NCBI RefSeq assembly: GCF_900496995.4
Contig: NC_044030.1
Location: 13,451,851-13,515,850, forward strand
DNA from: Aquila chrysaetos chrysaetos
Lineage: Eukaryota > Chordata > Aves > Accipitriformes > Accipitridae
Direction of reading: 5' to 3'
Length of the DNA: 64,000 nucleotides
In this document: positions 1 through 13,758 of the stretch, piece by piece
How the letters are laid out: each line of letters opens with the position of its first letter
How positions within the stretch are numbered: the stretch's first letter is position 1
Translations under genes and position numbers: made by a program
The notes under the pieces: model-generated
The model's input: the letters and a program-made list of their open reading frames with translations, nothing else
Databases searched by the model: none
Told to the model about the DNA's origin: nothing

Positions 1-3000
1 TGCCATTACTCCTCAGCAAGTGGGGAAAACCAAGCTGATACATCAGCTCACCTCTATAAAAGATTGCCAGGTCAGGGCTAAGGAAGAAAGTAAGAGAGTT
101 TGTATTGGATTTACTCAGGTGAATCTGACATGTCAAGAAAGACATTTAAATTTAAGACGGGTCCAACGGAACAAAACACACAGTCATAAATGCTGTGAAA
201 ATCCTCCCTAAAAGTGAAACAAACACTTTAATATCCCTTATAAATAGAGTTGTATATGGCTACAGAGAGGACAGCTTCTTTCCTGGTTGCTCCATTTATT
301 TGGAAGCTTTCACTTCCAGCTGAAGGGCAAGCACTGTATGCTATCCAGAATCAGCTGATCCAGAATTAGCTACTGAGAGATATTTGGAAGACTGTGGAGA
401 GACTGTCAGAGAAAATGCTCTTTCTCCAATGACTTGCAGAATGGGGACAGTTAGGTACAGCTTCTCATCTTGGAGTCTTTGTATTGAATAAAGCCCTGTA
501 AAACCCTGGGCTTTTTTTCCTCTAGTATTCTGGTCCCATATCAAAGATGAGCAGTATTTAGAATAAAATTCATTATTCACTAGCTACTTTTGTTAAGGCA
601 TTGTTTTACCTCCACTAAATAAGCTGTTAATGCACCCAAGCACTCTGGAGGCTGGGTCACAGTTGTTCAAAACACATATTCTGCAACTTCAAATTCGTGG
701 ACATTGCAAGACCCATATTCATTTCTTTCTGATTCAGGCCTGATCCACATGCAAAGGAATCACTAGTGCTGGCTTTGAACCTGCACAAAAACATATTTTG
801 AAAGTTGTAGTGTAAGGGGAAATAGATCACACTGATGTAAAAACAACACAAGCAGAATGTCAATTTCTAATGTGTTTGACTTATGGACAAGTAAATATCT
901 TGGCACAGACTTGAAGGCTGGGACCTAGGGACTTAGTTTAATGCAACATATGTAGACGAGCAGTAATTATTCAGTAATACTTTCTGACTTTGTATGTAAG
1001 ATGAGCACAGACCTGGTAAACAAAAAAACTGCTACATTGCAATATATCGAGATCACTGCATTTCCTTTACTGATACTACACAAAGGCCATCTTTCCAGCT
1101 TTTAAGACAAGAAATAACAGATTTCTCATGTGTTCTTCAAGAAATGGGGATGAAACCTCATTTTAATAATAAACTCAATAGAACAATAACTGACAACAAT
1201 TAGGCTACCAAGGCCCTGAAAGTGGTAACCATCTACTATGCTAACTGATATAGCACTGTTTCCTTGGAAACTAGCAGTCAGGGAATACATCTGTCTTGCT
1301 CCTGTCTTTCTACCTAGTCTGAAAGTTTCCTAGGACAAAGGCTATCCTTCTGGTGTAAGTATATACAGTATTTTGGCCACATTGGGCACATGACTACAAA
1401 TGTAATAGCAAATATAAATAGCAGCAGTGCTGCTGTCAATCAAGTGCACAGTGGATTATTTCCCTCTGGCAAAGGCAGAAAATATTTAGCTCTATAGACA
1501 TTCTTAGGTCATATGAGGTTATCTAATATTTTCTTTTTATAATCTCCACTATAGGATCACCTGCTTAGTACTCCTAGGTTGCTATGTGCAGGTTATTCTA
1601 AAATGCCAGTCCAAACAGATAAGGATCACTTCAGGGCAGATTGTGCTTATTACTGATCTGGAATCATGTTGTGATTAGGCTTTTCTTCCCTTTATGTAGA
1701 ACTACCTGGACTCTCCATAATATAATCTGAGTATCAGGCACTGAACTCACCTTGATGCTTGGAAGAGAACTAGCTTCTAGTGTGAAGTGAGCAGTCACAT
1801 ACTATACAGGTTCAGAAGGGGAAAGCAGAAGCTACAATGCTATATTTGAAAGGTGAGCGATAGAACATCTAAAATGTTCATTTATTTGGCTGTCCTTGCT
1901 GCTGATTAGAGACATGGCTTTGTTTAGCACTGAGTCTTAAGACAAATACCATGGATTATTAATGGATACCCACCCAGGTGCTCTGCATTTACCAGAGAGG
2001 TAAGATAACCTTTTTGTAAATAATGATGCTTTCAAGATGAAAATCAACCCTCACATATGTTGTGTTGTGTGGGAACAGTCAGGTTTATACAAAAACTCAA
2101 ATTTCTAGTGATTACCAATGAATAATATTTATTAGATAACTTTGTGCCCTAAGTTGAAAATGGCAGTGGCAGTGCTTTTTGGCACAGTGTGAGGCTAATA
2201 TCTGTAATTAAGGAGAGCTTAACAAGCATTTGTAAAGTACTTAGTCTGACCGTTCTCACAAATGTAGTTGTATTGGCTTGATTATTTGTTCCTGTTTATT
2301 TATTTACTTATTGTCCTATTTTAAAGGTCATGGACTGTCTTTCCCTCCCTTTAACTTGTATGGAGTTTGAGACATTCCACACATTGTTTACATGAATCAG
2401 CAGCAAAAGCAGGTAAATAAATAAAACCCTGTCTTTGCATGGTTGTGGGGGATTGAATTCATGGACGATGGCTCAATTGCCTTCTGTCCTGAAACCACCA
2501 GAAATTTCAGCACTGGCTGGGAGCTGCCCCCGGCTGGGATCCCAGGTCATTTTTAATGCAGAGCATTGCTTCACTGTGTGGAAGGTTTGGCAGGTGTTTG
2601 CTGTGAAGGCTGTTGATATTGATATACCTTAGCACATCTATTTTTAGATAAATACCATTAAAAGTTTATAAAGGCGCAAGAGGAGCATGCTCCTCACAAG
2701 GAGTGAGGCAAGGCATATTCGTGACATTTAACTACGGCATGCCCAGAAAGCGATTCCCTAGTCCTTATCTGTCCTCATTAAAAATATATAAGGAAATCTA
2801 GCTCCTCACTTCAGATGCTCTGAGTCTCACCTAAGCCTGTTATAGACCACATGTTTATATGCTTTGCAATGTGGTATATGCACCAGGCAGTTTGATCCTG
2901 TCATGGAGCTGGAAGTCCCCTTGAAAAACATTCAAGTCCACAGGCAAGGCAACTTAGCCTAGGAGGGGCAATAAAAACATCTGTCATTTCATCCCCCCTG

Positions 3001-4092
3001 GCCTGATACCTTTTCTAAAAAAGATGTTCAGTTCCTTAGCTCCTTGCTGCTATGTCCAGCAACAGTGTGTGTTAAAGCATGGTATCTGTGAATACCTGCC
3101 AGTCTCCATTTCTGAAGAAAAAAGGGTCATTTGGGAGAATGCACAGTGCTTGTGGACGTACAACAGACGGAGGCTAAGAAGCAAAGAAGTGAAGGATCAG
3201 ATCCATGGAGGTACTTCAATGATAAGTATCTTCATAAATCTCACCCTACATGACTTTACCAAGGTAACACAGGAATTTTGTAGCAGAAGAAGAACTGAAT
3301 TTTTATTTCCCAAGTCCTGAATTATCTCCCAGCCACTGAATTTTAATGATTTTTAAATGACCCTTAGATAGAGTGGTTTCAAACTATTGACCCAAAAGTG
3401 AAAATTTCTTCAACCCATTACCACAGGGTTATCTCATTACTGGTCTCCTAGCAATCCAGTACCTACAAAACTATTTAGGAAAAGTAAATTATCTGTGGAT
3501 ATTGCTATACAATAAAAGCCTTCTCATCTGTACGTACAATATTGCATAGTAAAATCTATGTACTGTAACCCGGTAGGGAGAACTTTCTCTTGACCAATAT
3601 ATTTCCTGTTGCAGATGATGCAAGAAAGCTTTCTCTTCAGAATGTTTCTTCCTCTGTTGCTGCAACATTTATCTATGGAAAGGAGAGAATTTGTAAACAC
3701 ATTCTGGTTTTGGAGAGTCCAAATTAAGGCAGAAGCTTCCCTGAAACTGAAAAAAAAAAAAGTTAAAAGGAAGAGCAGAGTATGAGAGAATAAACAAAAT
3801 CCAAGAAAGTTCTTCGTTGAGCATTTACAGTGCAAAGTAAATTACCTTGACTTATTCATAGCACAGCCAGATTGTAACATTATAAAACACTTGACTGTAA
3901 TCAAAGGCCAACAGGATTAGCAGTTGTTTGTAATAATTTTATTTTACACTATAATAGTTATAACAAGTCTAGGATGTTTTTTGTTCTAAGCATAAAATGA
4001 GATATTACTACATACTGCAAACACAGAAGAAGAATACCTTATGGATCTTGAAAAGTACTAATAAAAATGTTCTTTATACTACACAGTCTGGT
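1..4092. other. Intergenic, nothing recognised
   Basis: AT-rich, CpG-poor unique-looking sequence. Frames up to 103 codons were read and show no conserved motif, biased composition or splice context. A palindrome at 2680-2695 is listed separately. A slightly GC-richer piece at about 2440-2610 might be an old repeat but matches nothing I know. Confidence 0.6.
2680..2695. repeat. 16-bp perfect palindrome
   Basis: GAGGAGCATGCTCCTC equals its own reverse complement. No neighbouring gene or repeat boundary explains it. Confidence 0.85.
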
Positions 4093-4116
4093 AAAAAAAA
4101 AAAGGGGGGGGGGGGG
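4093..4116 (+). repeat. A11-G13 homopolymer junction
   Basis: An A run (4093-4103) passes directly into a run of thirteen G (4104-4116). It lies 70 bp from the 3' end of the CR1 at 4186. Slippage-prone and a common site of assembly error. Confidence 0.9.
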
Positions 4117-4185
4117 AGTCTAATCCTGTATAATTAATGTGTACAAATCCTCTGTTAAAATTGATTGGAGTTTGGCCTGAATAAA

Positions 4186-5088
4186 GATTCATAGAATCAT
4201 AGAATACCAGGTTGGAAGGGACCCCAAGGATCATCTGGTCCAAACTTTCTCAGCAAAAGCACTGTCTAGGCAAGATGGCCCAGCACCCTGTCCAGCCAAA
4301 TCTTAAAAAGTGTCCAATGGTGGGGAATCTGTCACTTCCCTGGGGTGATTATTCCAATGGCTGATTGTTCCCATTGTAAAAAATTGCCCTCTTGTGTCCA
4401 GTCGGAATGTCCCCAGGAGGAAGATGTACCCATTACCCCTCATCTTTTCCATGTGACTCCTTGTAGAAAGAGAGTCTCTATCTTCTTTGTAGCCTTTAAA
4501 TAGTGGAACATGGTGATAAGGTCTCCCTAAGCCTTCTTTTCTCAAGGCTGAACAATACCAGTTCTCTCAGCCTTTCTTTATGTGGCAGGCTTCCCAGTCC
4601 TTTGATCAACTTTTGTGGCCCACAGAGCTGCTCCCCAGCCAGGTAGGTCCCAGCTTGTGCTTCACTCCTGGATTATATTTTCCCAGGTGCAAGACCTTAT
4701 ATTTGTCTTTGTGCAACTTCATAAGGTTCTTGTTAACCCAGTCTTCCAGACTATCCAGGTCTTCTTGCAGGGTGGCTCTCCCTTCCGAAGTGTCTACTTC
4801 TCCACTCAGTTTGGTATCATCATCAAAGTTCATCAGGGTACACTTGATCCCATCATCCAGATCACTTATGAAGATATTAAACAGCGTTGGGCCCAATATC
4901 GATGCCTGGGGGACCCCACTTGTGCAGGAGCTATTTACCATCACCCTCGGGGTGTGGCCTGTCAGCCAGTTCCCCACTCACGCACAGACCACTTGTCTAG
5001 ATTCTAGCGCATCAGTTTCTCTTAGGAGGAGGCTGTGGGAAACCGTAGCGAAAGCCTTGGAGAAATCCAGACAACGTCCACTGCTTGC
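4186..5088 (-). mobile_element. CR1 LINE fragment with part of the reverse transcriptase
   Basis: Minus-strand CR1 retrotransposon, 5'-truncated. Its 3' end lies at 4186 with the diagnostic short repeat (complement ATTCTATGATTCTATGAATC), followed inward by the GGTCCCTTCCAACCT-type tail. The minus frame at 4606-4977 encodes about 120 residues of the CR1 reverse transcriptase: SGVPQASILGPTLFNIF, then the catalytic box as FDDDTKLSG where CR1 usually has FADD, then LEDWVNKNLMKLHKDKYKVLHLG. The domain is truncated at its N-terminus and frame-broken below 4606, so the copy is dead. The long plus-strand frame at 4580-5161 (193 codons) is its antisense shadow. Confidence 0.93.
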
Positions 5089-8000
5089 CCCACATGAACT
5101 GAGCAGGATTGAAGGAGCAAGAGTCACAGTTTGGACATTACAAGCAGCTGAGGAGATCTAGGCTTACAGAAAATATTCACCTTTCACCTAGAAGAGACTA
5201 AGAGGTAGTTTATTCTGATGTGATGACCAAACATCTGCTTAATACCTTATGTGCATCTTTTCTCTCAACAGGTAAACAGATAAAATAAGACTTGGAATTT
5301 TCAAGCATCTTCATGAGTGCTTACTTGTCACTACATTTTTAGGAAATATTTAATCTCTCCCTGGGTTCAAATTACAGCTTCATATGGTTGAAGGAACTGT
5401 TCAAGGAAGCTCAAAAGCAGTCATGACCAATCACCTTCGAAAAAATAGCAGAAACCAGATATTTTACACCATCTTTGCACAGATTCAGGCAGAAAGACCT
5501 CTTTCTTAGGAATCCATAAGACCAAGTCCATAAGTCCAAAGACCTCCATCTTGGGAATCCATAACTTCAGTTAGGTTCTGGAATAAGCAAGTTGTCTTAT
5601 CAACAAGCTCAACTTAAAAGACTCAGTAGAAATCACATAATGTGCCAGCTTATACTGGACTCATTTGCTCTGCATGATCACTGAGCAGCATATGCTAGGA
5701 GGCATAAGGCAACTTTAAAAGAGTACAACCAAAAAAGCTAGAAGTCCTCCAGAGCTGACACTCCAAGGGAATTCAGAGGACAAAATGGATAAGATAAGCA
5801 GGACTTTCAAAAGTCAATGAATAAGTACCGCTCAGGCGAACTGGAAAGAAATACAATACAACAGAACTGAAGTCTCTGAAGGTCTTGATAGTCTTGTTAG
5901 TTGTGAGTTAATTTGGGTGGAAGACACAACCTCTGAAACTTTTGTAATACAGAAGAGTGTGAAGCACTGCATTCCACCTAAAAACACAGAGAGCACAGGA
6001 ATGTATTTAAAGACAGCACATACAACATGGTGGCAAGCAATCTACAGCAGAAAAGCCAGTCTCCAGCCAGGCTGGACTTAAATTGTGCTCTGCAACAAAA
6101 ATCACTCAGAGATACAGGCTCCTGGAAGGTACAGAATAGCAGCTGACAGAGAGATCCAAAATTGTAAAGCAAAGGGAGATTCCTGGTCCAGAAAGCAACT
6201 TAAAAGTAAGTTTCACTAAGCAAAGCCTAAGTGTATTTATTGTGAATCAGAGTAACAGACCCGTGTACTTTTGTAGTATAGCAGAATAATAAAATCTGGA
6301 GGAAATACTTTCTTGTCAGTTGCGTAATTATTGTAAATACAGAAAAAGTGTGCTGTGCTGGGTGTTATTCATGTGCGTAACACATGCCTAACCATCACAA
6401 TCATTTGAGGATGAAAAAAGCTGCAAAATCTTCATGAAGTTTTTCTTGCAGGAATACATGCATGAAGGTATACTTCCTGCTCTGTCTATGATACTTTTCA
6501 TATATAATTTCTCACCCTGAAGACTACACAGTGTTGATGGAAAATTAGTAATAAATGTACAGTACATTTGTGGATTATGTTTTGTTGTCCACAAATACTT
6601 TTTTTTTTTTCTCCTACTGGCATTCTTTAGTTCAACTTCTTTAACTTTACAGGGTTATGGAGATATGAAGACTGAGTATGTTGCAGGAAAATATGGAGAA
6701 TGGGTGGATTAGCAAAATTAATTCCAACAGCACACAAGTAGTATTTTCAGTTTTCCTGTTGCTGCTGTAGTTAAAGTAGTGATGGCAAACACACAGTTAT
6801 CATTTTGCAGGTAAAATACATAAAAGGACACTTCAATTTGTCTCAAAGTTGTAATAGTGAACCAAAGCTGTAAGGAATATAGCCCATCTGATGGATGAAA
6901 GTTTTGACAATACCATAGGACATCTGGGATGGAGAACCAGTTAGACAACAAGGAACTTTTTTCCACTAAAATAAATCGTTCTGTTTATTTACCAACAACT
7001 AAAATTACAATATGCGGCAAATATATTGTAGTTCACTGTGTCACCAATATTTTTCAGTGTTCATATAAGGGATAAAGGTTAAATTCCTTATATTTTGAGC
7101 TGTAGTTCTGTTGCCAAATGTAAAATATTTAACCATTAAGGCAGTCATTATTCTCTTGCTGTTCTGGTCTGATTAATTCTTATAATATTAAACAGCAATT
7201 CATTTCATCCCTCCACATCACAAGTCCAGCTGAAGGAGATAAGTGGCTGATAAAAGATCTCTGAGAACAGTTATAAATTATTCACTTTAAAAGAATAATA
7301 AAGCAGCTATGCAGAGCTGAGTAAATCCTCCATATATTGCACATAACTTACTTAGAAACCTTCAGCAAATTACAATCAATAATCTTCACTGTCAACCTGC
7401 TGTTCCCCAAACTTTTGCACAGAAACTTACCTCTGAAATGCAAATGCTTAATTAGTTTTTAATGGTGAGGTTTATTTTTACTAAATCTGGTCATCTGTCT
7501 CGATTATTTTCTCCCTTTTTTATAGTTAACAAGTAATTGTCATTTCAGGAGCTTTCTTTCTCCTTTCTTCCGCTTTGTATTTCCCTCTTTGAAAGGCAAA
7601 CTCCAGTAAAAAAAGGTCAGCACACAGTCACCTGAATAGCAACCCACTGTAGGCACCCACCCTCAGTCATTTCCTCTTGGGATAGATACTCCAAGTCGGA
7701 GAGCTCAAGTATGAAGGAGGAAGCTGGTACTCAGCTGGGTCTGTGGGGCATTGTTTAAATATATGCATCAGTGAAAAGCAATGTATCTTGCTTTATTTTC
7801 ATGTAAATAACTGATGGCAGGAAATGGGAACTGTTGGCATAGTACAAATTTAGATATTTTATGGCTCTTAGATCTGAGCTGTGACGCACATGCTGTCCTG
7901 GGGAAAAAAAAAAAAAGAAAAACAACTTTGATAACTGAACAGCAATGGTCTCTGCATTTGGTTCTTATGCTGTGCTGAAAATATCATTCAAATTTAATAA

Positions 8001-11000
8001 TAATACTACAGACCCTTTTTCATACTATGCATATTTGCCTCCTTTGAGTATCTCGGGACTGTGATACCTGTGAAAAGTTCACAAAAATTTATTAAATTAT
8101 TTGTTTCTTTTCCCTAGGCCAGCAACTAACTTAAAATGTTTGAAGGAATGTAATTTCTTTCTCCTATTAAATTTGGTCTAAATAGTAAAAATATTGCAGC
8201 ACTGCTCATTGAATTGTTCTCTAACACACAGTAGTTCATCATCAGGCCGATATACTGTCATTGCCTATGTTCAAGTAATCATACTTATGAAATTTAATTT
8301 TCAGTGATGCAAACATTACTTGTGGTACGTGGCACTATCTCCTAAACCCAGAGTCTCAGATCAGAGAGCTACAAAGTTTTCTGTAATCTCTACATCACCT
8401 TCTTGTTGCATGAGTGAATTTGTTTTTAACCCACTGGTAGCAGTAGCCTGGGCAGGCTAATAGGAGAGCTTTCTGCCATGAGGACAGCTTAGATGCTCCT
8501 GGGCCCAGCAGAAGCAGCAGGTAATTTGGAAGACTGTGATTTGTTTGAAAGCCTCTGGTTCTTTTGGACCTGTGCAGTCATTTTCACCTGTTACTGCCAA
8601 CTAGGACTTTGCAGTCTTTATAACACATGAAGCCCCCTTGTCAATTGCTCAGATACCATGGCAACCAGGATGGATAGGTAGACTCTAGGAGTAGAGTATT
8701 GTTAGAGGGGAAATGTAGGAGATGAGCAGGCTACATCACACCAAAGCTCTTGGCCCTACTATAGCTATCCTATGTCCTTTCTGAGCAATAAATGAGTACC
8801 ATATGAACCCTCCTCCTGAAAGAAAAACAAAAGATCTGATGGTGAAAGTTACATGGGTGAGCATATAAGCATTAGTTGCCAAACCAAATGATAAAAGGTT
8901 GCAAGGTTACACTAGCTAAATGGAGTCATTTAATTTATGAATTCTAAAATACCAGATTTTCTTCCAAGCCTGAGAAAGCAATGCCAAAGGAATTGGATGC
9001 CCTTTTTCACCACACTTCTGAATTATCTCAATATACAGCCAGTAAGAATCTGTGGTAACAGTGAGTAATTGGACCCCACATCTTCCACAACAACTGCAAG
9101 CATCTAATGACTACCAAACGCTGCACTCTGGAGCCTGGGTAAAGAAAGCACATGTGTCTTGTAGAGCAGCAGTCCTGTTCAGACCGGCTGCCACGCAGGC
9201 AAATGATCCCCAGAGAAGCAGGCTGTGCTAGAGGAACTGTCAAACACCTGAAAACAGTTGCTAACATTAATGACAGCGGGACATCGTTCTGTCTCCAGTG
9301 GCAACCATTGCTGTGATTGCAGGAGCCAACTCACCCACGATGGCAAAGAGTTCAAAGAAAGCAAATGGGAGACCAAGCACTTGACTCTTTATGATTAAGT
9401 GGTCCCATTCTTTAAGAGAACATTATTACAGTGTCACACTCAGTGACAGATCTGGCTTAGTCCCTCAGTACACAATTAACATTTGCTGAAAATATGAGAA
9501 AAACAACTGTTAATGGGGAAACACACCATAATTAGCAATTGCTTGCAAAGGTTGTAATTTAGATACCAAACTGGAGCCAGGGAAAATCTGTAATGGAGCA
9601 ATGAACTGACACAGTTTAACAGATCCTATGTCTATTTTGTGCATTAGGAAGGAAGAATTACTGTGCCATTTGTCGTAAAGGAGAACCAAATAGAAGATCA
9701 CTTTCCTTTCACATCAAGCTTGGTTAAGAGACAATGAGAATGTAGCTACCAATAGATACATGTGATCCTCAGCACAATAGTCAGTTGCCATGGGGATGGG
9801 TTGTATAGAAAAGAAATTGCTTGTAAAAATGAGTTGGTGGCCAGTCTCATTAGAAAGATGTCCTTTGTTTGGCACTTGCTCTCCATCTGACTGGACAAGC
9901 TGAAGAGGTTTGTGTCCCTAATAGCAGCAGTATGCATGTGCTGGGCAGGGGGCTTTATTATGCTTGATTTCAAGAAGTCAAAAGCCTACCATCTGTTAAA
10001 GTCAGCAGAGTCCAAGAGGCAAGATCCCAAGCAGAGGCTGAAGAGGGGACAGTCTCCATTCTGCCCCTCTTGCTGACAGAGCACACAGATCACTTCAGTT
10101 CCCTGAGGGTCTCTTGCTCAACACCTGCACAAGCAGAATTGAAAGATAAACTTTCAGATTTGTTGTTCTTAAACAAAACAAGTTAAAATACCACGCTGCT
10201 GATGATTGTTTCTGGAGTTTTATATTTCTTTGACTGACTGGTGCTCCTACACTACAGCCAATTAATTATTAACCTTGAGGAGCATGCACTCAGAAGGAAT
10301 TTTTGATGGATAATTTTGTTTGCAAAGAATGAATGGGTGATGAAGCTGGACTTGCTGCTTTAAACAGTGATTGTTCAAGTGGAAAATTTAAACAGTATAA
10401 CTGTTTGTGAGGAAACTGATTAAAACATCTTTTTGAAAACAAGTTCTGTAAATTCTGGATTCCTAAACTGGTGACACTTTTAAGGGGTCTTACTGTCAGA
10501 GGGTTGTTTCCCACCTCTAACCTTTTCATCTTTCTCCAGCTGAGCACTCCAAAAACAAAGATAGGGAGTAAATTCAATCCCATTGTCATAGTGAAGGAAA
10601 TTGGGCTTTTAAACACTGTTCTTACAAAAGAATGTCTGAGAAGATGTTCATTGTCCTTGTGTTCTGTATAGTGTTGTGTGGGTTGCAGAATAAACATTTG
10701 CTCCTTGCCCTTTCCATCATTTCTTTTTTAATGCAACAATCATAATAAACACGGAGAACATTTTATGAGGGTTCCTGATATATAACATTTAATATCCCAC
10801 AAACATGTTATCACAAAGCAGTTTATGGAGCAATGCACAATGTTGTTCAAGTGCAGTGACTTGCAAGTATACATGCCAGCCCTATTGTGAAAAGAGCAAG
10901 GCTACTGTGAATTCTTATACTACTGGCATTTAAACTGCAGTGATTTACTGAGTGAAGGTGTATTAGTCAGGCCACCGAGCCCACGCTCCTTTCCTTTCTT

Positions 11001-13177
11001 GAGTCATCTCATGGGACCTTTCAGATCCTTTACATGAACATATCAATAAGAAAGAAGCAAGGAGATTAAACATCTGTCTTTATGCTTCTTCCTCTCAGGT
11101 ATTCAGTTGTTTCCTGAGAAGATGAGAATGAAAGTCCCATACAGTAGATATCTTGCAAAGGGATAGTAAGATAAGGGAATTGAAATGTCACAAGAGGAAA
11201 AAAACCATTAATTTTCTTCAACCGTTAAATATCCCCAAATGCTATTCAGTTAATTGGGTACCAATGATTCTCGGTGCCACGCAGAAATGTGTTCTTTCTA
11301 AGTTTCACAGTGAAGCAGTATGACATAGAAACAAGATTAAAATTTTTCCAATGCAAATGATGAATCAGACAAAGCATGATCCTTTATGGAACATTACGCC
11401 TCAATTTCTGCCATGCTGTATGGTGATGTGAAGAATTCAACTTCTAGTTGTGATTTTGGAGCTAATCTTTATCTTTGTATACATGCACAGACACAAAAGA
11501 AAATAAGGTTTCTGGCAATCTCCCAGAGATAAAGAAAATTAAGGGACACCAATGATATGAATTTTGCACTACGGAACAGGTACTCTAAAAATTGCTTTAT
11601 CCACCTTCCTCCATTTCCTGCAAATACTGTCCACCAGACTAACACTCCTTCCCCAGTGTTAGCAGCAGGGGAAAGCCTATGTGATGTTGGCTGCATGTAG
11701 AGAGAGATTGAAAGACAGGAAGAGTATAGCTGGATAGGAGTCATATAAAGAAGTACAGCTAAGCAGGCAAGATATCCTAGATTAGAGCTGAGGTCTCAGG
11801 GATTCGACTTGAGTTGCTAAGCTCCCTTTACAAATCTATTATTAAAATTATTAGCTACACTCACTGAAGTTCAACAGTGACAGGCTATGAGAATTGTAGA
11901 GGAAAATTAACTTTGCTTTGATGTTTAAACATGAACCTAACAACAGAGCTGCAACCAGATCCCTCAGTTGTAAGGAACAAATTCCAAGTATGAGATGGAA
12001 ATAAGCTTCAGTGACCCAGGGGAATCTGTATATTCCCAGTTCACATCCATATTTTGTGACCTGTGTCTGTCTCTCTTCATGACTGGCCAACATCATCAAG
12101 ATGTGGAATGGAGATGTGCTGAATTTGGCCTTTTATGATAATGACTTCTGCTGATAAGCACCCTGCTTCTCTTCTCTGATTATTTCCAAAGGCAATGAAA
12201 AGGTTCAAAGCCTTGCATTATTGAACTTTAATTAGGAGACTAGTTTGCATACATTTTAAATGTTAATCACTGTTCAGTGAGCTGGTGAACTTTGATGGGT
12301 CACAACCTGTTCACCACTGGAATAGCTTGTAGCTCTCACTGCCTGTTGGCATTGATGTCAGAAGCCAAACAGGGTAGGACATGTTTGGACAGCATAGAAT
12401 CCTCTTCAGAAATGTAGGTTCATTACAGAGGTAAAGGTATTAAGCAGAGAATTTGAGCTGATTCCAAAATTACTTCTTTCTGAACTGTGCCTTGGTGTCT
12501 ATGTTTCTTCAGGCATTATCTACTGGCTATAAATTCAGATACTAGTTCTAAAATGGTCAGTTGCAGCAGACAAATTGCACCAAAATTATATTTATTATGC
12601 TATGCTTACAACGAATAGCAATGTGCTAAACAGATATTGCAACTCAAGTTATGGAGTAAAAACTGAAGAAATTCAGTATAACAATTCATCTGGAGCTTCA
12701 GTTGTTCTCACCTGTTTTTATATTAAAAAAAATAGAATAGCATTTTGAAGGACATGTTTCCGCATTTCAATGCAGCCAGGCTGATGAGGAAGGACAAACA
12801 CTTGAAAAGTGCAGTTACACAAGGTGCTTGAAGGTAGAAATTATTTCCTTAAAGTGTTTAATCATGCTTTCCAAAACCACTTCCTCTGGTGACCTAATCA
12901 CATAAATCATAGTAAAAGGTTAAAGACATAGTTCAATTGCACCAAATTATATGTGATAGTTTCTCTGAAATGGATTAGTTTCCATTAAAGAGTGAACTCA
13001 TCCTATGAAATAACCATATTCTTTGCATGGCCTCTGGACTGAAAGCTGGTACTTTGTCACACACTTCTATGGATCGACTTTTTGCCTCCTTAAAACTCTG
13101 CTACATGGGATAATAACAACCAATCATATAGCCACTTTGTTCTAGAAAGTAATCACTTAACTACTGCCTTACTCCAT
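5089..13177. other. Intergenic, nothing recognised beyond a small duplication
   Basis: About 8 kb without a supported gene or datable repeat. The longest frame, 135 codons on the minus strand at 10290-10697, has no domain-like pattern and an equally open antisense. An A12 tract lies at about 7904-7915. Confidence 0.55.
5494..5564 (+). repeat. Two-copy imperfect tandem duplication, period 45 bp
   Basis: A 26-bp unit, AAGACCTC..CTTAGGAATCCATAA, at 5494-5519 recurs at 5539-5564 with three differences. A small local duplication without coding content. Confidence 0.75.
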
Positions 13178-13753
13178 TGTCCTGGTTTCAGCTGGGATAG
13201 AGTTAATTGTCTTCCCAGTAGCTGGTACAGTGCTATGTTTTGAGTTCAGTATGAGAAGAATGTTGATAACACACTGATGTTTTCAGTTGTTGCTCAGTAG
13301 CATTTAGACTAAAGTCAAGGATTTTTCAGCTTCTCATGCCCAGCCAGCGAGAAAGCTGGAGGGGCACAAGAAGTTGGCACAGGACACAGCCAGGGCAGCT
13401 GACCCAAACTGGCCAAAGGGGTATTCCATACCATGGGATGTCATGTCTAGTATATAAACTGGGGGGAGTGGGGGCAGGGGATTGCTACTCAGGGACTACC
13501 TGGGTGTTGATCAGCGGGTGGTGAGCAATTGCACTGCACATCATTTGTACATTCCAATCCTTTCATTATTGCTGTTGTCATTTTATTAGTATTATAATTA
13601 TTAGTTTCTTCTTTTCTGTTCTATTAAACTGTTCTTATCTCAACCCTCGGGTTTTGCTTCTTTTCCCGATTTTCTTCCCATCCCACTGGGTGGGGGGCGA
13701 GTGAGTGAGCAGCTGCGTGGTGGTTAGTTGCTGGCTGGGGTTAAACCATGACA
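13178..13753 (+). mobile_element. Solo LTR of an avian endogenous retrovirus (ERVL-like), copy 1
   Basis: A 576-bp LTR starting TGTCCTGG and ending CATGACA, i.e. TG...CA ends. It is flanked by a perfect 5-bp target-site duplication, TCCAT, at 13173-13177 and 13754-13758. It carries a TATA box (TATATAAA, 13451-13458) and an ATTAAA poly(A) signal (13623-13628) followed by a T/C-rich stretch and a G-rich tail, the usual U3-R-U5 order. No gag, pol or env sequence adjoins it, and intact duplications on both sides show the internal region was lost by LTR-LTR recombination. A 5-bp duplication is typical of ERVL-class integrations; class assignment is inference. The 62-codon frame at 13336-13524 lies inside it and is not a gene. 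By eye it is closest to copy 2 (inverted, at 33011). Confidence 0.93.
13451..13458 (+). promoter_or_regulatory. TATA box of LTR copy 1
   Basis: TATATAAA in the expected place between the U3-like part and the poly(A) signal of the LTR. The same octamer is kept in copy 2 (33313-33320, minus) and copy 3 (53281-53288), the strongest local sign of a once-active retroviral promoter. Present activity is unknown. Confidence 0.6.
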
Positions 13754-13758
13754 TCCAT

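Noticed and set aside
4580-5161. Longest plus-strand frame, 193 codons
   Set aside because: Lies antisense to the CR1 reverse transcriptase; composition and position are explained by the repeat.
10290-10697. 135-codon minus-strand frame
   Set aside because: No domain pattern, an open antisense frame over the same stretch, and ordinary AT-rich surroundings; a chance frame.
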